A stretch of DNA of 64,000 nucleotides from Mycolicibacterium boenickei (lineage in GTDB: Bacteria > Actinomycetota > Actinomycetes > Mycobacteriales > Mycobacteriaceae), in contig NZ_AP022579.1 in the NCBI RefSeq assembly GCF_010731295.1, positions 2,542,001 to 2,606,000 on the forward strand, written 5' to 3'. This document shows positions 33,467 through 42,787 of the stretch, piece after piece; positions within the stretch are counted from its first letter, which is position 1, and every line of letters begins with the position of its first letter. Both the position numbers and the translations under genes were made by a program. The notes under the pieces are model-generated. The model did not search any database. It was given only the letters and a program-made list of their open reading frames with translations, and was not told the DNA's origin.

Positions 33467-35400
33467 GATTGTTCTCCTTCAGGGGTTTCTACTCGGGCAA
33501 GTACGGCGCCGACCTCGACCTGCTGTCCCGCGGCGACATTGAGTTCGGCCAGCACCCCGTCCTCGGGTGCGGCGATGGTGTGTTCCATCTTCATGGCTTC
33601 CAGCCAAATGAGCGGCTGCCCGGCGGTGACGGTGTCACCGACGGCAGCGCCGACGCGCACCACCGAACCGGGCATGGGTGCCAGCAACGAACCGTGTGCG
33701 ACCGCGTCGTCCGGATCGGGGAAGCGGGGCAGGGCGGTGAGCTGGACGGGCCCCAGCGGGGAGTCCACGAACACCTGATCGCCATACCGGGCCACGTCGA
33801 ATGCCCGCTCGACACCGTTGATCGAGAGCACCACGCGGTTCGGCGTGGCCGAGACCAGGGAAACCCCGTCGTCGTCGGGCAGCTCGACCCCGGTGCGGGT
33901 GAACCGGTAGCGCACCGGAACGTCGTCACTCGCGGAGTCGCGGTACGACCGGGACTGGTAGCCCGACGCGAGATTGCGCCATCCGCTGGGCGCCGCACCG
34001 AAAACGCGTGCGGTGCTGCGATTGTGCGCGGCGTCGGCCAATGCGGCCGCGATGCCCGAGAGCGTCACCGCGCCCGCATCGGCCAGCGGGGCGGCGAGGG
34101 TGTCGAGGCCGTGCGTGTCGAAGAACGCGGTGTCGGTGGCACCGTCCAGGAACGCCGGATGCCGCAGCACGTTGACCAGCAGATCGCGGTTGGTGCGCAG
34201 TCCGTGAATCCGGGTGCGGGCCAACGCATCGGCCAGCACGGTGGCGGCCTGGCGGCGGGTCGGGGCGTACGAGATGACCTTGGCCAGCATCGGGTCGTAG
34301 AAGATCGACACCACGGAGCCGTCCTCGATACCGGTATCGACACGCACCTGCCCGGGGACGTCGAACCGGTGCACGGTGCCGGCCTGCGGCTGCCAGCCCT
34401 TGGCCGGATCCTCCGCGTACAGGCGGACCTCGATGGCAGAGCCGTGGGATGCCGGGGGCGTGGCGTCCAGTCGTCCGCCGTCGGCGGCCAGGATCTGCAG
34501 CTCGACGAGATCGAGCCCGGTGGTGGCCTCGGTGACCGGATGCTCCACCTGCAGGCGGGTGTTCATCTCCAGGAAGAAGAAGTCGCCCTGCTCGTCCGCC
34601 ATGAACTCGACCGTGCCGGCGCCGGCGTAGCCGATCGCCTCGGCAGCCAGCCGGGCGGCGTCGAACAGCTTCTCGCGCATTCCCGGAGTGCGCTCCACCA
34701 GTGGCGACGGGGCTTCCTCGATCACCTTCTGATGACGGCGCTGGATCGAGCACTCACGCTCACCGACCGCCCACACGGTGCCGTGCTGATCGGCCAGCAC
34801 CTGCACCTCGACGTGATGGCCTGCCGCCAGGTAGCGCTCGCAGAACACCGTCGGATCGCCGAACGCCGACTGCGCCTCGCGCTGGGCCGCGGCCACTTCG
34901 CTTGCCAGGTCCGACAGTTCGCGCACCACGCGCATGCCGCGGCCACCGCCACCGGCCGAGGCCTTGACCAGTACCGGCAGCTGGTCGGCCGTCACGGTCG
35001 ACGGGTCGAGCTCGGTCAGCACCGGAACGCCGGCCGCGGCCATCATCTTCTTGGCCTCGATCTTGGAGCCCATGGCCTGCACGGCCTTCACCGGCGGGCC
35101 GATCCAGGTCAGCCCGGCGTCGATCACGGCAGCCGCGAAATCCGGGTTCTCGGACAGGAACCCGTACCCGGGATGGATGGCGTCGGCGCCCGAGGCCCGG
35201 GCGGCCGCGATGATCTGCGCGGAATCGAGATAGCCGTTGTTGCCCTCGAGACGCACGCGCGCGTCGGCCTCGGCGACATGCGGGGATGCGGCGTCGGGCT
35301 CGGTGTACACCGCGACCGTGCCGATGCCGAGACGACGGCAGGTCTCGAATACCCGGCGGGCGATCTCGCCGCGGTTGGCGACGAGCACTCTGGTAATCAA
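33463..35400 (-). CDS. accA2: acyl-CoA carboxylase alpha chain, biotin carboxylase plus BCCP (AccA2)
   Basis: 645 residues. Biotin-carboxylase domain from ITRVLVANRGEIARRVFETC to about 440, with the ATP-grasp Gly-rich loop KASAGGGGRGMR and catalytic MNTRLQVEHPVTE. The BCCP domain at the C-terminus has EAMKMEH with biotinyl-Lys604. I choose the TTG at 35400 because GAGGAG lies six bases upstream and homologues begin at this point. The accD2 stop is 42 bases upstream. Confidence 0.93.
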   Translation of the reverse strand: MITRVLVANRGEIARRVFETCRRLGIGTVAVYTEPDAASPHVAEADARVRLEGNNGYLDSAQIIAAARASGADAIHPGYGFLSENPDFAAAVIDAGLTWIGPPVKAVQAMGSKIEAKKMMAAAGVPVLTELDPSTVTADQLPVLVKASAGGGGRGMRVVRELSDLASEVAAAQREAQSAFGDPTVFCERYLAAGHHVEVQVLADQHGTVWAVGERECSIQRRHQKVIEEAPSPLVERTPGMREKLFDAARLAAEAIGYAGAGTVEFMADEQGDFFFLEMNTRLQVEHPVTEATTGLDLVELQILAADGGRLDATPPASHGSAIEVRLYAEDPAKGWQPQAGTVHRFDVPGQVRVDTGIEDGSVVSIFYDPMLAKVISYAPTRRQAATVLADALARTRIHGLRTNRDLLVNVLRHPAFLDGATDTAFFDTHGLDTLAAPLADAGAVTLSGIAAALADAAHNRSTARVFGAAPSGWRNLASGYQSRSYRDSASDDVPVRYRFTRTGVELPDDDGVSLVSATPNRVVLSINGVERAFDVARYGDQVFVDSPLGPVQLTALPRFPDPDDAVAHGSLLAPMPGSVVRVGAAVGDTVTAGQPLIWLEAMKMEHTIAAPEDGVLAELNVAAGQQVEVGAVLARVETPEGEQS

Positions 35401-35442
35401 ATTGGTCTCCTCTTCGCGCAAGCGCTCATCGGCGGGCCTCTC

Positions 35443-37038
35443 TCACATCCTGAAGACGCCGAAGTTCGACGTCCCCTCGATCGGGCCATTCGCAATGGCG
35501 GACAAGCACATTCCCAGCACGGTTCTGGTATCCCGGGGATCGATGACCCCGTCGTCGTACAACCGGCCGGACAGGAACATCGGCAACGACTCGGCCTCGA
35601 TCTGCGCTTCGACGGCGGCGCGCAGCGCGGCATCGGCGGCCTCATCGACCTGCTGGCCGCGCGCCTCGGCGGCAGCGCGGCTGACGATGGAGAGCACGCC
35701 GGCGAGTTGGGTGCCACCCATCACGGCGGACTTGGACGACGGCCAGGCGAACAGGAAGCGCGGGTCGTACGCCCGCCCGCACATGCCGTAGTGGCCCGCG
35801 CCGTAGGAGGCGCCGAGCAGCAGTGAGATGTGCGGCACCGTCGAATTCGACACCGCGTTGATCATCATCGAGCCGTGCTTGATCATGCCGCCCTCTTCGT
35901 ACTGCTTACCCACCATGTAGCCGGTGGTGTTGTGCAGGAACAGAAGTGGGGTGTCGGACCGGTTGGCCAGCTGGATGAACTGGGTGGCCTTCTGCGACTC
36001 CTCGGAGAACAGCACCCCGCGGGCATTGGCCAGGATCCCGACCGGGTAGCCGTACAGCGTGGCCCAGCCCGTCACCAGCGACGACCCGTACAGCGGCTTG
36101 AACTCGTCGAAATCCGAGCCGTCGACGATGCGGGCGATCACGTCGCGGGGGTCGAACGGGATCCGCAGATCGGCGGGCACGATGCCGATGAGCTCTTCGG
36201 GATCGAACAGCGGCTCGACCACCGGCGCGGGAACGGGCCCCTTCTTGCGCCAGTTCAGCCGGGCCACGATGCGCCGGCCGATCCGGATCGCATCGAGCTC
36301 GTCGTTGGCCAGATAGTCACCGAGACCCGAAGTGCGGGCATGCATCTCGGCCCCGCCCAGCGACTCGTCGTCAGAATCTTCGCCGGTGGCCATCTTGACC
36401 AGGGGCGGCCCGGCGAGGAACACCTTGGAGCGTTCCTTGATCAGCACCACATGATCGGACATGCCCGGGATGTAGGCGCCACCTGCGGTCGAGTTGCCGA
36501 ACACCAGCGAGATGGTCGGGATGCCGGCCGCCGACAGCCGGGTCAGGTCGCGGAACATCTGTCCGCCCGGGATGAAGATCTCCTTCTGCGTCGGCAGGTC
36601 GGCGCCACCGGACTCGACCAGGGAGATCACCGGCAGCCGGTTCTCCATCGCGATCTGGTTGGCGCGCAGGATCTTCTTGAGGGTCCACGGGTTGCTGGTG
36701 CCGCCCTTGACGGTGGGGTCGTTCGCCACGATCAGGCACTCGACACCTTCTACAGGGCCGATACCGCAGACGACGCTGGCGCCCACGGCGAAATCACTGC
36801 CCCAGGCCGCCAGCGGGCTCAGCTCCAGGAACGGTGCATCGGGATCGAGCAGCAGCTCAACTCGCTCACGGGCGGTCAGCTTGCCGCGGCCGTGATGGCG
36901 GTCCACATACTTGGGTCCGCCACCGGCCAGGGCCTTGGCGTGCTCGGTCTCGAGTTCGGCCAGCTTGGCGGCCATCACCTCGGCGGCCTCCGCGAACGCA
37001 GGGGAGCCGGGATCGACGGCGGATTTGAGAGTGGTCAC
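35443..37038 (-). CDS. accD2: acyl-CoA carboxylase beta chain (AccD2)
   Basis: 531 residues, carboxyltransferase with two crotonase-like halves: GRGKLTARERVELLLDPDAP, LVESGGADLPTQ and FGNSTAGGAYIPGMSDHVVL in the first; LFLHNTTGYMVGKQYEEGGM and GASYGAGHYGMCGRAYDPRF in the second. The pattern is closest to methylcrotonyl/geranyl-CoA carboxylases rather than propionyl-CoA carboxylase. It forms the holoenzyme with AccA2. Starts within the fadE13 stop (GTGA). Confidence 0.92.
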   Translation of the reverse strand: MTTLKSAVDPGSPAFAEAAEVMAAKLAELETEHAKALAGGGPKYVDRHHGRGKLTARERVELLLDPDAPFLELSPLAAWGSDFAVGASVVCGIGPVEGVECLIVANDPTVKGGTSNPWTLKKILRANQIAMENRLPVISLVESGGADLPTQKEIFIPGGQMFRDLTRLSAAGIPTISLVFGNSTAGGAYIPGMSDHVVLIKERSKVFLAGPPLVKMATGEDSDDESLGGAEMHARTSGLGDYLANDELDAIRIGRRIVARLNWRKKGPVPAPVVEPLFDPEELIGIVPADLRIPFDPRDVIARIVDGSDFDEFKPLYGSSLVTGWATLYGYPVGILANARGVLFSEESQKATQFIQLANRSDTPLLFLHNTTGYMVGKQYEEGGMIKHGSMMINAVSNSTVPHISLLLGASYGAGHYGMCGRAYDPRFLFAWPSSKSAVMGGTQLAGVLSIVSRAAAEARGQQVDEAADAALRAAVEAQIEAESLPMFLSGRLYDDGVIDPRDTRTVLGMCLSAIANGPIEGTSNFGVFRM

Positions 37039-38183
37039 GACTGGAACCCCAATGTCTTTGCGGCCAGCGACGTCAGGATCTCGGTGGTGCCGCCGCCGAT
37101 TCCCAGGATGCGCATGTCACGGTACTGACGCTCGACCTCGGATTCGGCCATATAGCCCATCCCGCCGAACAACTGGACGGCCTGGTTGGCCACCCACTCG
37201 CCGGTCTCCACTGCGGTGTTCTTGGCGAAGCACACCTCGGTGATCAGATTCTGTTCCCCGGCGAGCTGGCGTTCGACCACGTGGCGGGTGTACACCCGGG
37301 CCACGTCGATCCGGCGGGCCATCTCGGCCAGCGTGTTCTGCACCGACTGCCGGGTGATCAGTGGCTTGCCGAAGGTTTCGCGGTTACGGCACCACTCGAC
37401 GGTCAGGTCCAGGCAGCGCTGCGCACTGGCGTAGGCCTGCACGGCCAGGCCCACGCGCTCGGAGACGAACGCCGCGGCGATCTGGAAGAAGCCCGAGTTC
37501 TCCGCGCCGATCAGGTTGGCCACCGGAACCCGCACATCGGTGTAGGACAGCTCGGCGGTATCGCTTGAACGCCAACCCATCTTGTCGAGCTTGCGGCTCA
37601 CCTCGAAGCCCGGCGTGCCCTTGTCCACCACGATGAGTGAGACACCGGCCGCGCCCGGACCACCGGTCCGCGACGCGGTGACGACGTAGTCGGCGCGCAC
37701 GCCGGAGGTGATGTAGGTCTTGGCGCCGTTGAGGATGTAGTCATCGCCGTCTCGCGTGGCCTTGGTGGTGAGGTGCCCGACGTCGGAGCCGCCGCCCGGT
37801 TCGGTGATGGCCAGCGATCCGATCTTCTCGCCGCGCAGCGTGGGTTTGACGTACGTCTCGATCAGCCGCTCATCGCCCGAGGCGATCATGTGTGGCACCG
37901 CGATGCCGCAGGTGAACAGCGAAGCGAACACGCCGCCGGGCGCACCGGCGTAATGCATTTCCTCGCAGATGATCACGGCGTCGGCCCCGTCGCCGCCGCC
38001 ACCGCCGGCGGATTCGGGGAAGTTGGCCCCGAGCAGCCCGGCCTCGCCGGCCTTGCGGTGCAGTTCGCGCGGCAACTCGCCGGTGTGCTCCCACCCGGCG
38101 GCGTGGGGCAGCACCTCACGCTCGGCGAAGCTGCGCACCGTCTTACGCAATGCCTCACGCTCGGGCGAAGTCCAGATGCTCAC
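37035..38183 (-). CDS. fadE13: acyl-CoA dehydrogenase (FadE13 type)
   Basis: About 382 residues. Acyl-CoA dehydrogenase signatures: GGGGGDGADAVIICEEMHYA, LAITEPGGGSDVGHLTTKAT, NGAKTYITSG, and the C-terminal QLFGGMGYMAESEVERQYRD with RILGIGGGTTEI. I choose the GTG at 38183 (SIWTSPERE), which overlaps the upstream stop by four bases. The longer open frame (to 38228) lies inside the upstream gene. It is the second dehydrogenase of the operon, presumably acting on a different intermediate. Confidence 0.92.
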   Translation of the reverse strand: MSIWTSPEREALRKTVRSFAEREVLPHAAGWEHTGELPRELHRKAGEAGLLGANFPESAGGGGGDGADAVIICEEMHYAGAPGGVFASLFTCGIAVPHMIASGDERLIETYVKPTLRGEKIGSLAITEPGGGSDVGHLTTKATRDGDDYILNGAKTYITSGVRADYVVTASRTGGPGAAGVSLIVVDKGTPGFEVSRKLDKMGWRSSDTAELSYTDVRVPVANLIGAENSGFFQIAAAFVSERVGLAVQAYASAQRCLDLTVEWCRNRETFGKPLITRQSVQNTLAEMARRIDVARVYTRHVVERQLAGEQNLITEVCFAKNTAVETGEWVANQAVQLFGGMGYMAESEVERQYRDMRILGIGGGTTEILTSLAAKTLGFQS

Positions 38184-39877
38184 TTGATGAGTTCCTCCGG
38201 GATATCGAGATGACGGCTGCGCAACCATTCGCCCAGCCCTTTGGCCTGTGGATCGAACCGGGCTTGATAGGCCACGCCCTGGCCGAGAATGCCTTCGATC
38301 ACAAAGTTCACGGCCCGCAGATTCGGCAGCACGTGCCGGGTGACCGGCAGATCGGCTGTCTCGGGCAGCAATTCACGAAGCTTGTCGACGGTCAGCGTGT
38401 GGGCCAGCCAGCGCCACTGCTCGTCGGTGCGCACCCACACCCCGACATTGGCCGAGCCGCCCTTGTCGCCGCTGCGGGCGCCGGCGATCGTGCCAAGGGC
38501 GATGCGCCGGGTCGGGCCGGCCGGAAGCGCCTCGGGCAGGTCCGGATCGGACACCGGTGCCAGATCGAGGGTTTCGGTCGCCGGCGCGATACCGATCCGG
38601 GTGCCGTCGGCATGCACGGCGATGTGCGGCACCTCGCCGGCGTCGACGTAGCCGGGAACGAACACGCCGTACACCTGACCGTCACCCGGTGGCGAGGTGG
38701 TGGTGAAGCCCGGATAGCTCGCCAACGCGAGTTCCACGCCCGCCGAGGAGAACTGACGTCCGACGACGTTGGGATCGGGGTCGCGGACCACGCAGTGCAG
38801 CAGCGCGCTGGCGGCCTCTTCGGTATCGGCGTCGGGGTGATCCGTGCGGGCCAGCGTCCAATCCAGTTCGGCCGGGCGGACTTTGATGCCGGCCTCCAAC
38901 TGGCTGCGGATGAGCGCCGCCTTGGCCTCGATGTCCAGACCGGTCAGGACGAACGTGGCCGCATTGCGGAAGCCGCCGATGCTGTTGCACGACACCTTCA
39001 GCGTCGGGGGCGGAGCTTCACCCGTCACCCCGGAGATGCGGACGCGGTCGGGACCGTCCTGGCTCAGCTGTAGAGAGTCCACCCGCAGCGTCACATCGGG
39101 ATTGGCGTAGCGAGCCCCGGTGATCTCGTAGAGCAGCTGTGCGGTCACCGTGCCGACGCTGACCTGCCCGCCGGTGCCGGCGTGTTTGGTGATCACCGAC
39201 GAGCCGTCGGCGGAGATCTCGGCGATGGGGAAGCCGGGCCGGGCCAGATCTGCGATTTCAGAGAAGAAGGAGTAATTGCCGCCGGTGGCCTGGGTGCCGC
39301 ACTCGATCACGTGACCGGCGGCCACGGCCCCGGCGAGTGCGTCGTAGTCAGTGGTCTTCCAACCGAAGTGTGCGGCCGCCGGACCCACGATCACCGAAGC
39401 ATCCGTCACCCGGCCGGTGACCACGACGTCGGCGCCCGAACTGAGGCAGTCCACGATGCCCCACGCGCCCAGGTAGGCGTTGGCCGCCAGGGGAGTGCCC
39501 AACCCGAGTTCGGAAGCGCGGCCCACGAGATCGTCGCCCTCGACGTGGGCGACGTTGACGTCGAGGCCCAGGCGCTCGGCCAGGGCCCGGACCGCGGCGG
39601 CCAGCCCGGCCGGGTTCAGCCCGCCGGCGTTGGCCACGATCTTCACGCCTTTGTCCAGCGCCAGCCCGAGCGATTGCTCCAGCTGGATCAGGAAGGTCTT
39701 GGCGTAGCCGCGGTCAGGGTTCTTGGCCCGGTCGCGGGCCAGGATCAGCATGGTGAGTTCGGCGAGATAGTCGCCGGTCAGATAGTCCAGCTCACCGCCG
39801 GTGAGCATGTCGTGCATCGCGGAGAGCCGGTCGCCGTAAAACCCCGAACAGTTGCCGATCCGTACTACTGGTGGCAC
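38180..39877 (-). CDS. AtuA-family protein (DUF1446), first gene of the acyl-CoA operon
   Basis: About 565 residues. The N-terminus is RIGNCSGFYGDRLSAMHDML, typical of AtuA proteins, followed by VANAGGLNPAGLAAAVRALA, the DUF1446 body (GADVVVTGRVTDASVIVGP, ECGTQATGGNYSFF), and a C-terminal GARSGDKGGSANVGVWVRT domain. AtuA is needed for acyclic terpene degradation in Pseudomonas, but its reaction is not established. Start set at the GTG at 39877, near GGGAG; an upstream in-frame start at 39892 or 39913 is possible. Corresponds to the Rv0976c position. Confidence 0.85.
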   Translation of the reverse strand: MPPVVRIGNCSGFYGDRLSAMHDMLTGGELDYLTGDYLAELTMLILARDRAKNPDRGYAKTFLIQLEQSLGLALDKGVKIVANAGGLNPAGLAAAVRALAERLGLDVNVAHVEGDDLVGRASELGLGTPLAANAYLGAWGIVDCLSSGADVVVTGRVTDASVIVGPAAAHFGWKTTDYDALAGAVAAGHVIECGTQATGGNYSFFSEIADLARPGFPIAEISADGSSVITKHAGTGGQVSVGTVTAQLLYEITGARYANPDVTLRVDSLQLSQDGPDRVRISGVTGEAPPPTLKVSCNSIGGFRNAATFVLTGLDIEAKAALIRSQLEAGIKVRPAELDWTLARTDHPDADTEEAASALLHCVVRDPDPNVVGRQFSSAGVELALASYPGFTTTSPPGDGQVYGVFVPGYVDAGEVPHIAVHADGTRIGIAPATETLDLAPVSDPDLPEALPAGPTRRIALGTIAGARSGDKGGSANVGVWVRTDEQWRWLAHTLTVDKLRELLPETADLPVTRHVLPNLRAVNFVIEGILGQGVAYQARFDPQAKGLGEWLRSRHLDIPEELIK

Positions 39878-40105
39878 GCGTACTCCCGTCAACGCTGAAA
39901 GGGACCCAACCAACCGGTAGGTTAGCGGGTACCGCCGGTCTCACGTCAAGGGGTGCTCCTGTGCGAGCCGGCACGGGTGAGGCTGACGTCATCGAAGCAG
40001 GAATCCCGACGTTTTGGAGCCGACGCAGGTCAACCGTTACTCTGTAGGGCAGTCGTCTGCCGCTGCGATGCGCGCGGCAACCCCCAAAGCAAGGAGATGC
40101 ACGTC

Positions 40106-40279
40106 ATGGCTGTGCCCAAGCGCAGAATGTCGCGCGCGAACACCCGTAGCCGGCGCGCGCAGTGGAAGGCCGAGGCCACCGGTCTCGTCGGCGTCAATGT
40201 CGCCGGTCAGCAGCGCAAGGTGCCGCGCCGTCTGCTCAAGGCCGCTCGTCTCGGCCTGGTCGACCTCGACAAGCGCTAG
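40106..40279 (+). CDS. rpmF: 50S ribosomal protein L32
   Basis: 57 residues: [19 protein letters not shown], then [19 protein letters not shown]. The zinc-binding Cys pairs of the C-plus form are absent, so this is the zinc-independent type. AAGGAG lies nine bases before the ATG. Monocistronic, closed by the terminator at 40299. Same position as rpmF upstream of mprA in M. tuberculosis. Confidence 0.95.
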   Translation: MAVPKRRMSRANTRSRRAQWKAEATGLVGVNVAGQQRKVPRRLLKAARLGLVDLDKR

Positions 40280-40298
40280 AACCTCAGAGCTCTTTCCC

Positions 40299-40330
40299 AA
40301 AAAGCGCTATCACTCGTGATAGCGCTTTTT
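40299..40330. terminator. intrinsic terminator after rpmF
   Basis: Perfect 15-bp stem AAAAAGCGCTATCAC / GTGATAGCGCTTTTT with a 2-base apex, ending in a T run. Confidence 0.95.
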
Positions 40331-40386
40331 GTCGTGCTCAGGGCTGTTCAGGCTCCACAAAAACGCTCGGCGAATTTGCGGCGCGC

Positions 40387-40404
40387 CTCTCAGCCCTCTC
40401 TCAG
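40387..40404 (+). promoter_or_regulatory. MprA box upstream of mprA
   Basis: CTCTCAG-N4-CTCTCAG, a perfect direct repeat of 11-bp period ending 16 bases before the mprA start. MprA is known to bind its own promoter at tandem direct repeats. This copy is the best reference for the other boxes in the window. Confidence 0.8.
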
Positions 40405-40420
40405 ATAGCGGGTTGAGACT

Positions 40421-41113
40421 GTGCCTGTGCGCATACTTGTCGTTGACGACGATCGCGCTGTGCGCGAATCCCTGCGCCGGTCGCTTTCCTTCAATGGTTA
40501 TTCGGTCGAGCTTGCCCAGGATGGGGTAGAAGCGCTCGAGGCGATTGCCAATGACCGGCCTGACGCTGTGGTTCTGGACGTGATGATGCCGCGGCTCGAC
40601 GGCCTGGAGGTGTGCCGGCAGCTCCGAAGCACAGGTGACGATCTACCGATCCTGGTGTTGACGGCCCGCGACTCGGTCTCCGAGCGGGTCGCCGGACTGG
40701 ACGCCGGCGCGGACGACTATCTGCCCAAGCCGTTCGCGCTCGAGGAGCTCCTCGCGCGGATGCGCGCGTTGCTGCGCCGAACCGTCAACGACGACGGCGC
40801 CGACTCGCAGAAGATGTCGTTCTCGGACCTGACCCTGGACCCGGTCACCCGGGAGGTGACCCGCGGCCAGCGTCAGATCAGCCTGACCCGCACCGAGTTC
40901 TCACTGCTGGAAATGCTGATCGCCAACCCGCGGCGGGTGCTGACCCGGAGCCGCATCCTCGAAGAGGTGTGGGGATTCGACTTCCCGACCTCAGGGAACG
41001 CCCTCGAGGTGTACATCGGCTACCTGCGCCGCAAGACCGAGGCCGAAGGCGAGCCCCGGCTGATCCACACCGTGCGCGGCGTCGGTTACGTGCTGCGCGA
41101 AACACCCCCTTGA
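40421..41113 (+). CDS. mprA: response regulator MprA
   Basis: 230 residues, OmpR/PhoB family. Receiver domain: [20 protein letters not shown], phospho-acceptor Asp53 in [12 protein letters not shown], and [12 protein letters not shown]. The C-terminal winged helix includes [39 protein letters not shown] and [12 protein letters not shown]. With MprB it controls the mycobacterial response to envelope stress, including sigE and pepD. GTG start; a second GTG two codons later is possible. mprB follows four bases after the stop. Confidence 0.96.
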   Translation: MPVRILVVDDDRAVRESLRRSLSFNGYSVELAQDGVEALEAIANDRPDAVVLDVMMPRLDGLEVCRQLRSTGDDLPILVLTARDSVSERVAGLDAGADDYLPKPFALEELLARMRALLRRTVNDDGADSQKMSFSDLTLDPVTREVTRGQRQISLTRTEFSLLEMLIANPRRVLTRSRILEEVWGFDFPTSGNALEVYIGYLRRKTEAEGEPRLIHTVRGVGYVLRETPP

Positions 41114-41117
41114 TTTG

Positions 41118-42590
41118 ATGGCGCTCAACGCAAACACCTGGCGGACTGCCAACCTCCGAAACACCAGCTCACTGTCATTGCGCTGGCGCGTGATGATGCT
41201 CGCGATGTCGATGGTGGCCATGGTGGTCGTGCTCATGGCCGTCGCTGTCTACGCCGTCGTGTCCCGCGCGCTGTACGACGACCTGGACAACCAGCTGCAC
41301 AGCCGGGCCCGGCTGCTCATTGAGAGCGGATCGTTGGCCGCCGACCCCGGGAAGGCGATCGAGGGCACGGCGTACTCCGATGTCAACGCGATGCTGGTGA
41401 TCCCGGGCCGGTCCATCTACACGGCGAATCAGCAGGGCCAGATGCTGCCGCTCGGCAAGCCCGAGAAGGACGTCATCTCCGGCGAGCTGCTGATGTCCCT
41501 GCGCACCGCCAACCACCAGCGGGTGCTCGCGGTGCACCTGGCCAACGGCAGTTCCCTGCTGATCTCCAAGAGCCTGGCCCCGACCGTCCAAGTGCTCAGA
41601 CGGCTGGGCACCGTGCTGCTCATCGTCGGCGGCGTCGGGGTGGCGGTGGCCGCGATGGCCGGTGGCGCGGTGGCCAGAGCCGGGCTCAGACCGGTGGGCA
41701 GACTCACCGAAGCCGCCGAGCGGGTGGCCCGCACCGACGATCTGCGGCCCATCCCGGTGGTCGGCAGCGACGAGCTGGCCCGGCTCACCGAGGCGTTCAA
41801 CATGATGTTGCGGGCGCTGGCCGAATCGAGGGAACGCCAGTCCCGGCTGGTCTCCGATGCCGGGCACGAGCTGAGAACGCCGCTGACCTCGCTGCGCACC
41901 AACGTCGAACTGCTGATGGCTTCGCAGGCGCCCGGGGCACCGCCGCTGCCCAAGGACGAGATGGACGGGCTGCAGCAGGACGTGATCGCGCAGATCGAGG
42001 AACTGTCCACCCTCGTGGGTGACCTTGTCGATCTCACCCGTGACGACGCAGGCGGCATCACGCCGGAGCCGGTCGACATGTCCGAGGTGGTCGACCGCAG
42101 CCTGGAACGGGTCCGGCGGCGCCGCAACGACATCGAATTCGATGTCGACGTCACCGGGTGGCAGGTGTTCGGCGACGCACCCGGGTTGGGCCGGGCCGTG
42201 CTCAACCTGCTCGACAACGCCGCCAAGTGGAGTCCGGCAGGCGGACGCGTCGGGGTGCGGTTGCATCAGGTCGACCCGACGCATGCCGAATTGGTGGTCT
42301 CCGACCACGGGCCGGGTATTCCGCCGCAGGAACGTGCGCTGGTGTTCGAGCGCTTCTACCGGTCGGATGCGGCGAGGGCGATGCCGGGCTCCGGCCTCGG
42401 GTTGGCTATCGTCCAGCAGGTGGTGCTCAAACACGGTGGCGCACTGCGGATTGACGAAACCGTGCCGGGGGGCACTCCACCGGGGGCGTCGTTCCACATG
42501 GTGCTGCCGGGGCAGCCGATCCCGAATGGCGATGCGACACAGTTGCCGCGGGCCGGCGGTAGGGACACCGTCGGCGCGGAGAAAAGGTGA
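41118..42590 (+). CDS. mprB: sensor histidine kinase MprB
   Basis: 490 residues. First membrane helix about 28-50 (MLAMSMVAMVVVLMAVAVYA), an extracytoplasmic loop of about 110 residues, second helix about 160-185 (VLLIVGGVGVAVAAMAGGAV), HAMP, then the H-box SDAGHELRTPLTSLRTN with His250, and ATPase motifs NLLDNAAKWSP and GSGLGLAIVQQVV. It phosphorylates MprA in response to surface stress. The stop is followed after 46 bases by the MprA box that serves pepD. Confidence 0.96.
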   Translation: MALNANTWRTANLRNTSSLSLRWRVMMLAMSMVAMVVVLMAVAVYAVVSRALYDDLDNQLHSRARLLIESGSLAADPGKAIEGTAYSDVNAMLVIPGRSIYTANQQGQMLPLGKPEKDVISGELLMSLRTANHQRVLAVHLANGSSLLISKSLAPTVQVLRRLGTVLLIVGGVGVAVAAMAGGAVARAGLRPVGRLTEAAERVARTDDLRPIPVVGSDELARLTEAFNMMLRALAESRERQSRLVSDAGHELRTPLTSLRTNVELLMASQAPGAPPLPKDEMDGLQQDVIAQIEELSTLVGDLVDLTRDDAGGITPEPVDMSEVVDRSLERVRRRRNDIEFDVDVTGWQVFGDAPGLGRAVLNLLDNAAKWSPAGGRVGVRLHQVDPTHAELVVSDHGPGIPPQERALVFERFYRSDAARAMPGSGLGLAIVQQVVLKHGGALRIDETVPGGTPPGASFHMVLPGQPIPNGDATQLPRAGGRDTVGAEKR

Positions 42591-42635
42591 GACAGTTAAG
42601 TCGGTCGGGGGACTAGTCATGGATGGATCAGAGAT

Positions 42636-42653
42636 CTCTAAGTGGATTCTCAG
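42636..42653 (+). promoter_or_regulatory. MprA box upstream of pepD
   Basis: CTCTAAG-N4-TTCTCAG, 11-bp period, starting 152 bp before the pepD ATG. It agrees with the known MprA control of pepD, and its order of half-sites mirrors the box at 13516. Confidence 0.75.
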
Positions 42654-42787
42654 CCCATCTGGGCAACCTGAGTGACAACGAGTTCGTTTAACGGACTGAG
42701 AGACACGAGGGTTGGACAAACGGGTCGGACCGGGCCGGCGTCACTGGCCGGTGGTGGACCTTTTACAAGAGAAGAGCACGCAGCACA

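Noticed and set aside
33469..35826. Very long open frame (785 codons) on the plus strand, antisense to accA2 and the end of accD2
   Set aside because: The composition is Gly/Arg/His-rich and typical of the reverse frame of a high-GC gene. The opposite strand holds clear enzymes with all motifs.
39878..40105. A riboswitch or zinc-regulated leader before rpmF
   Set aside because: I could not fold a known riboswitch or recognise a Zur box in this stretch.
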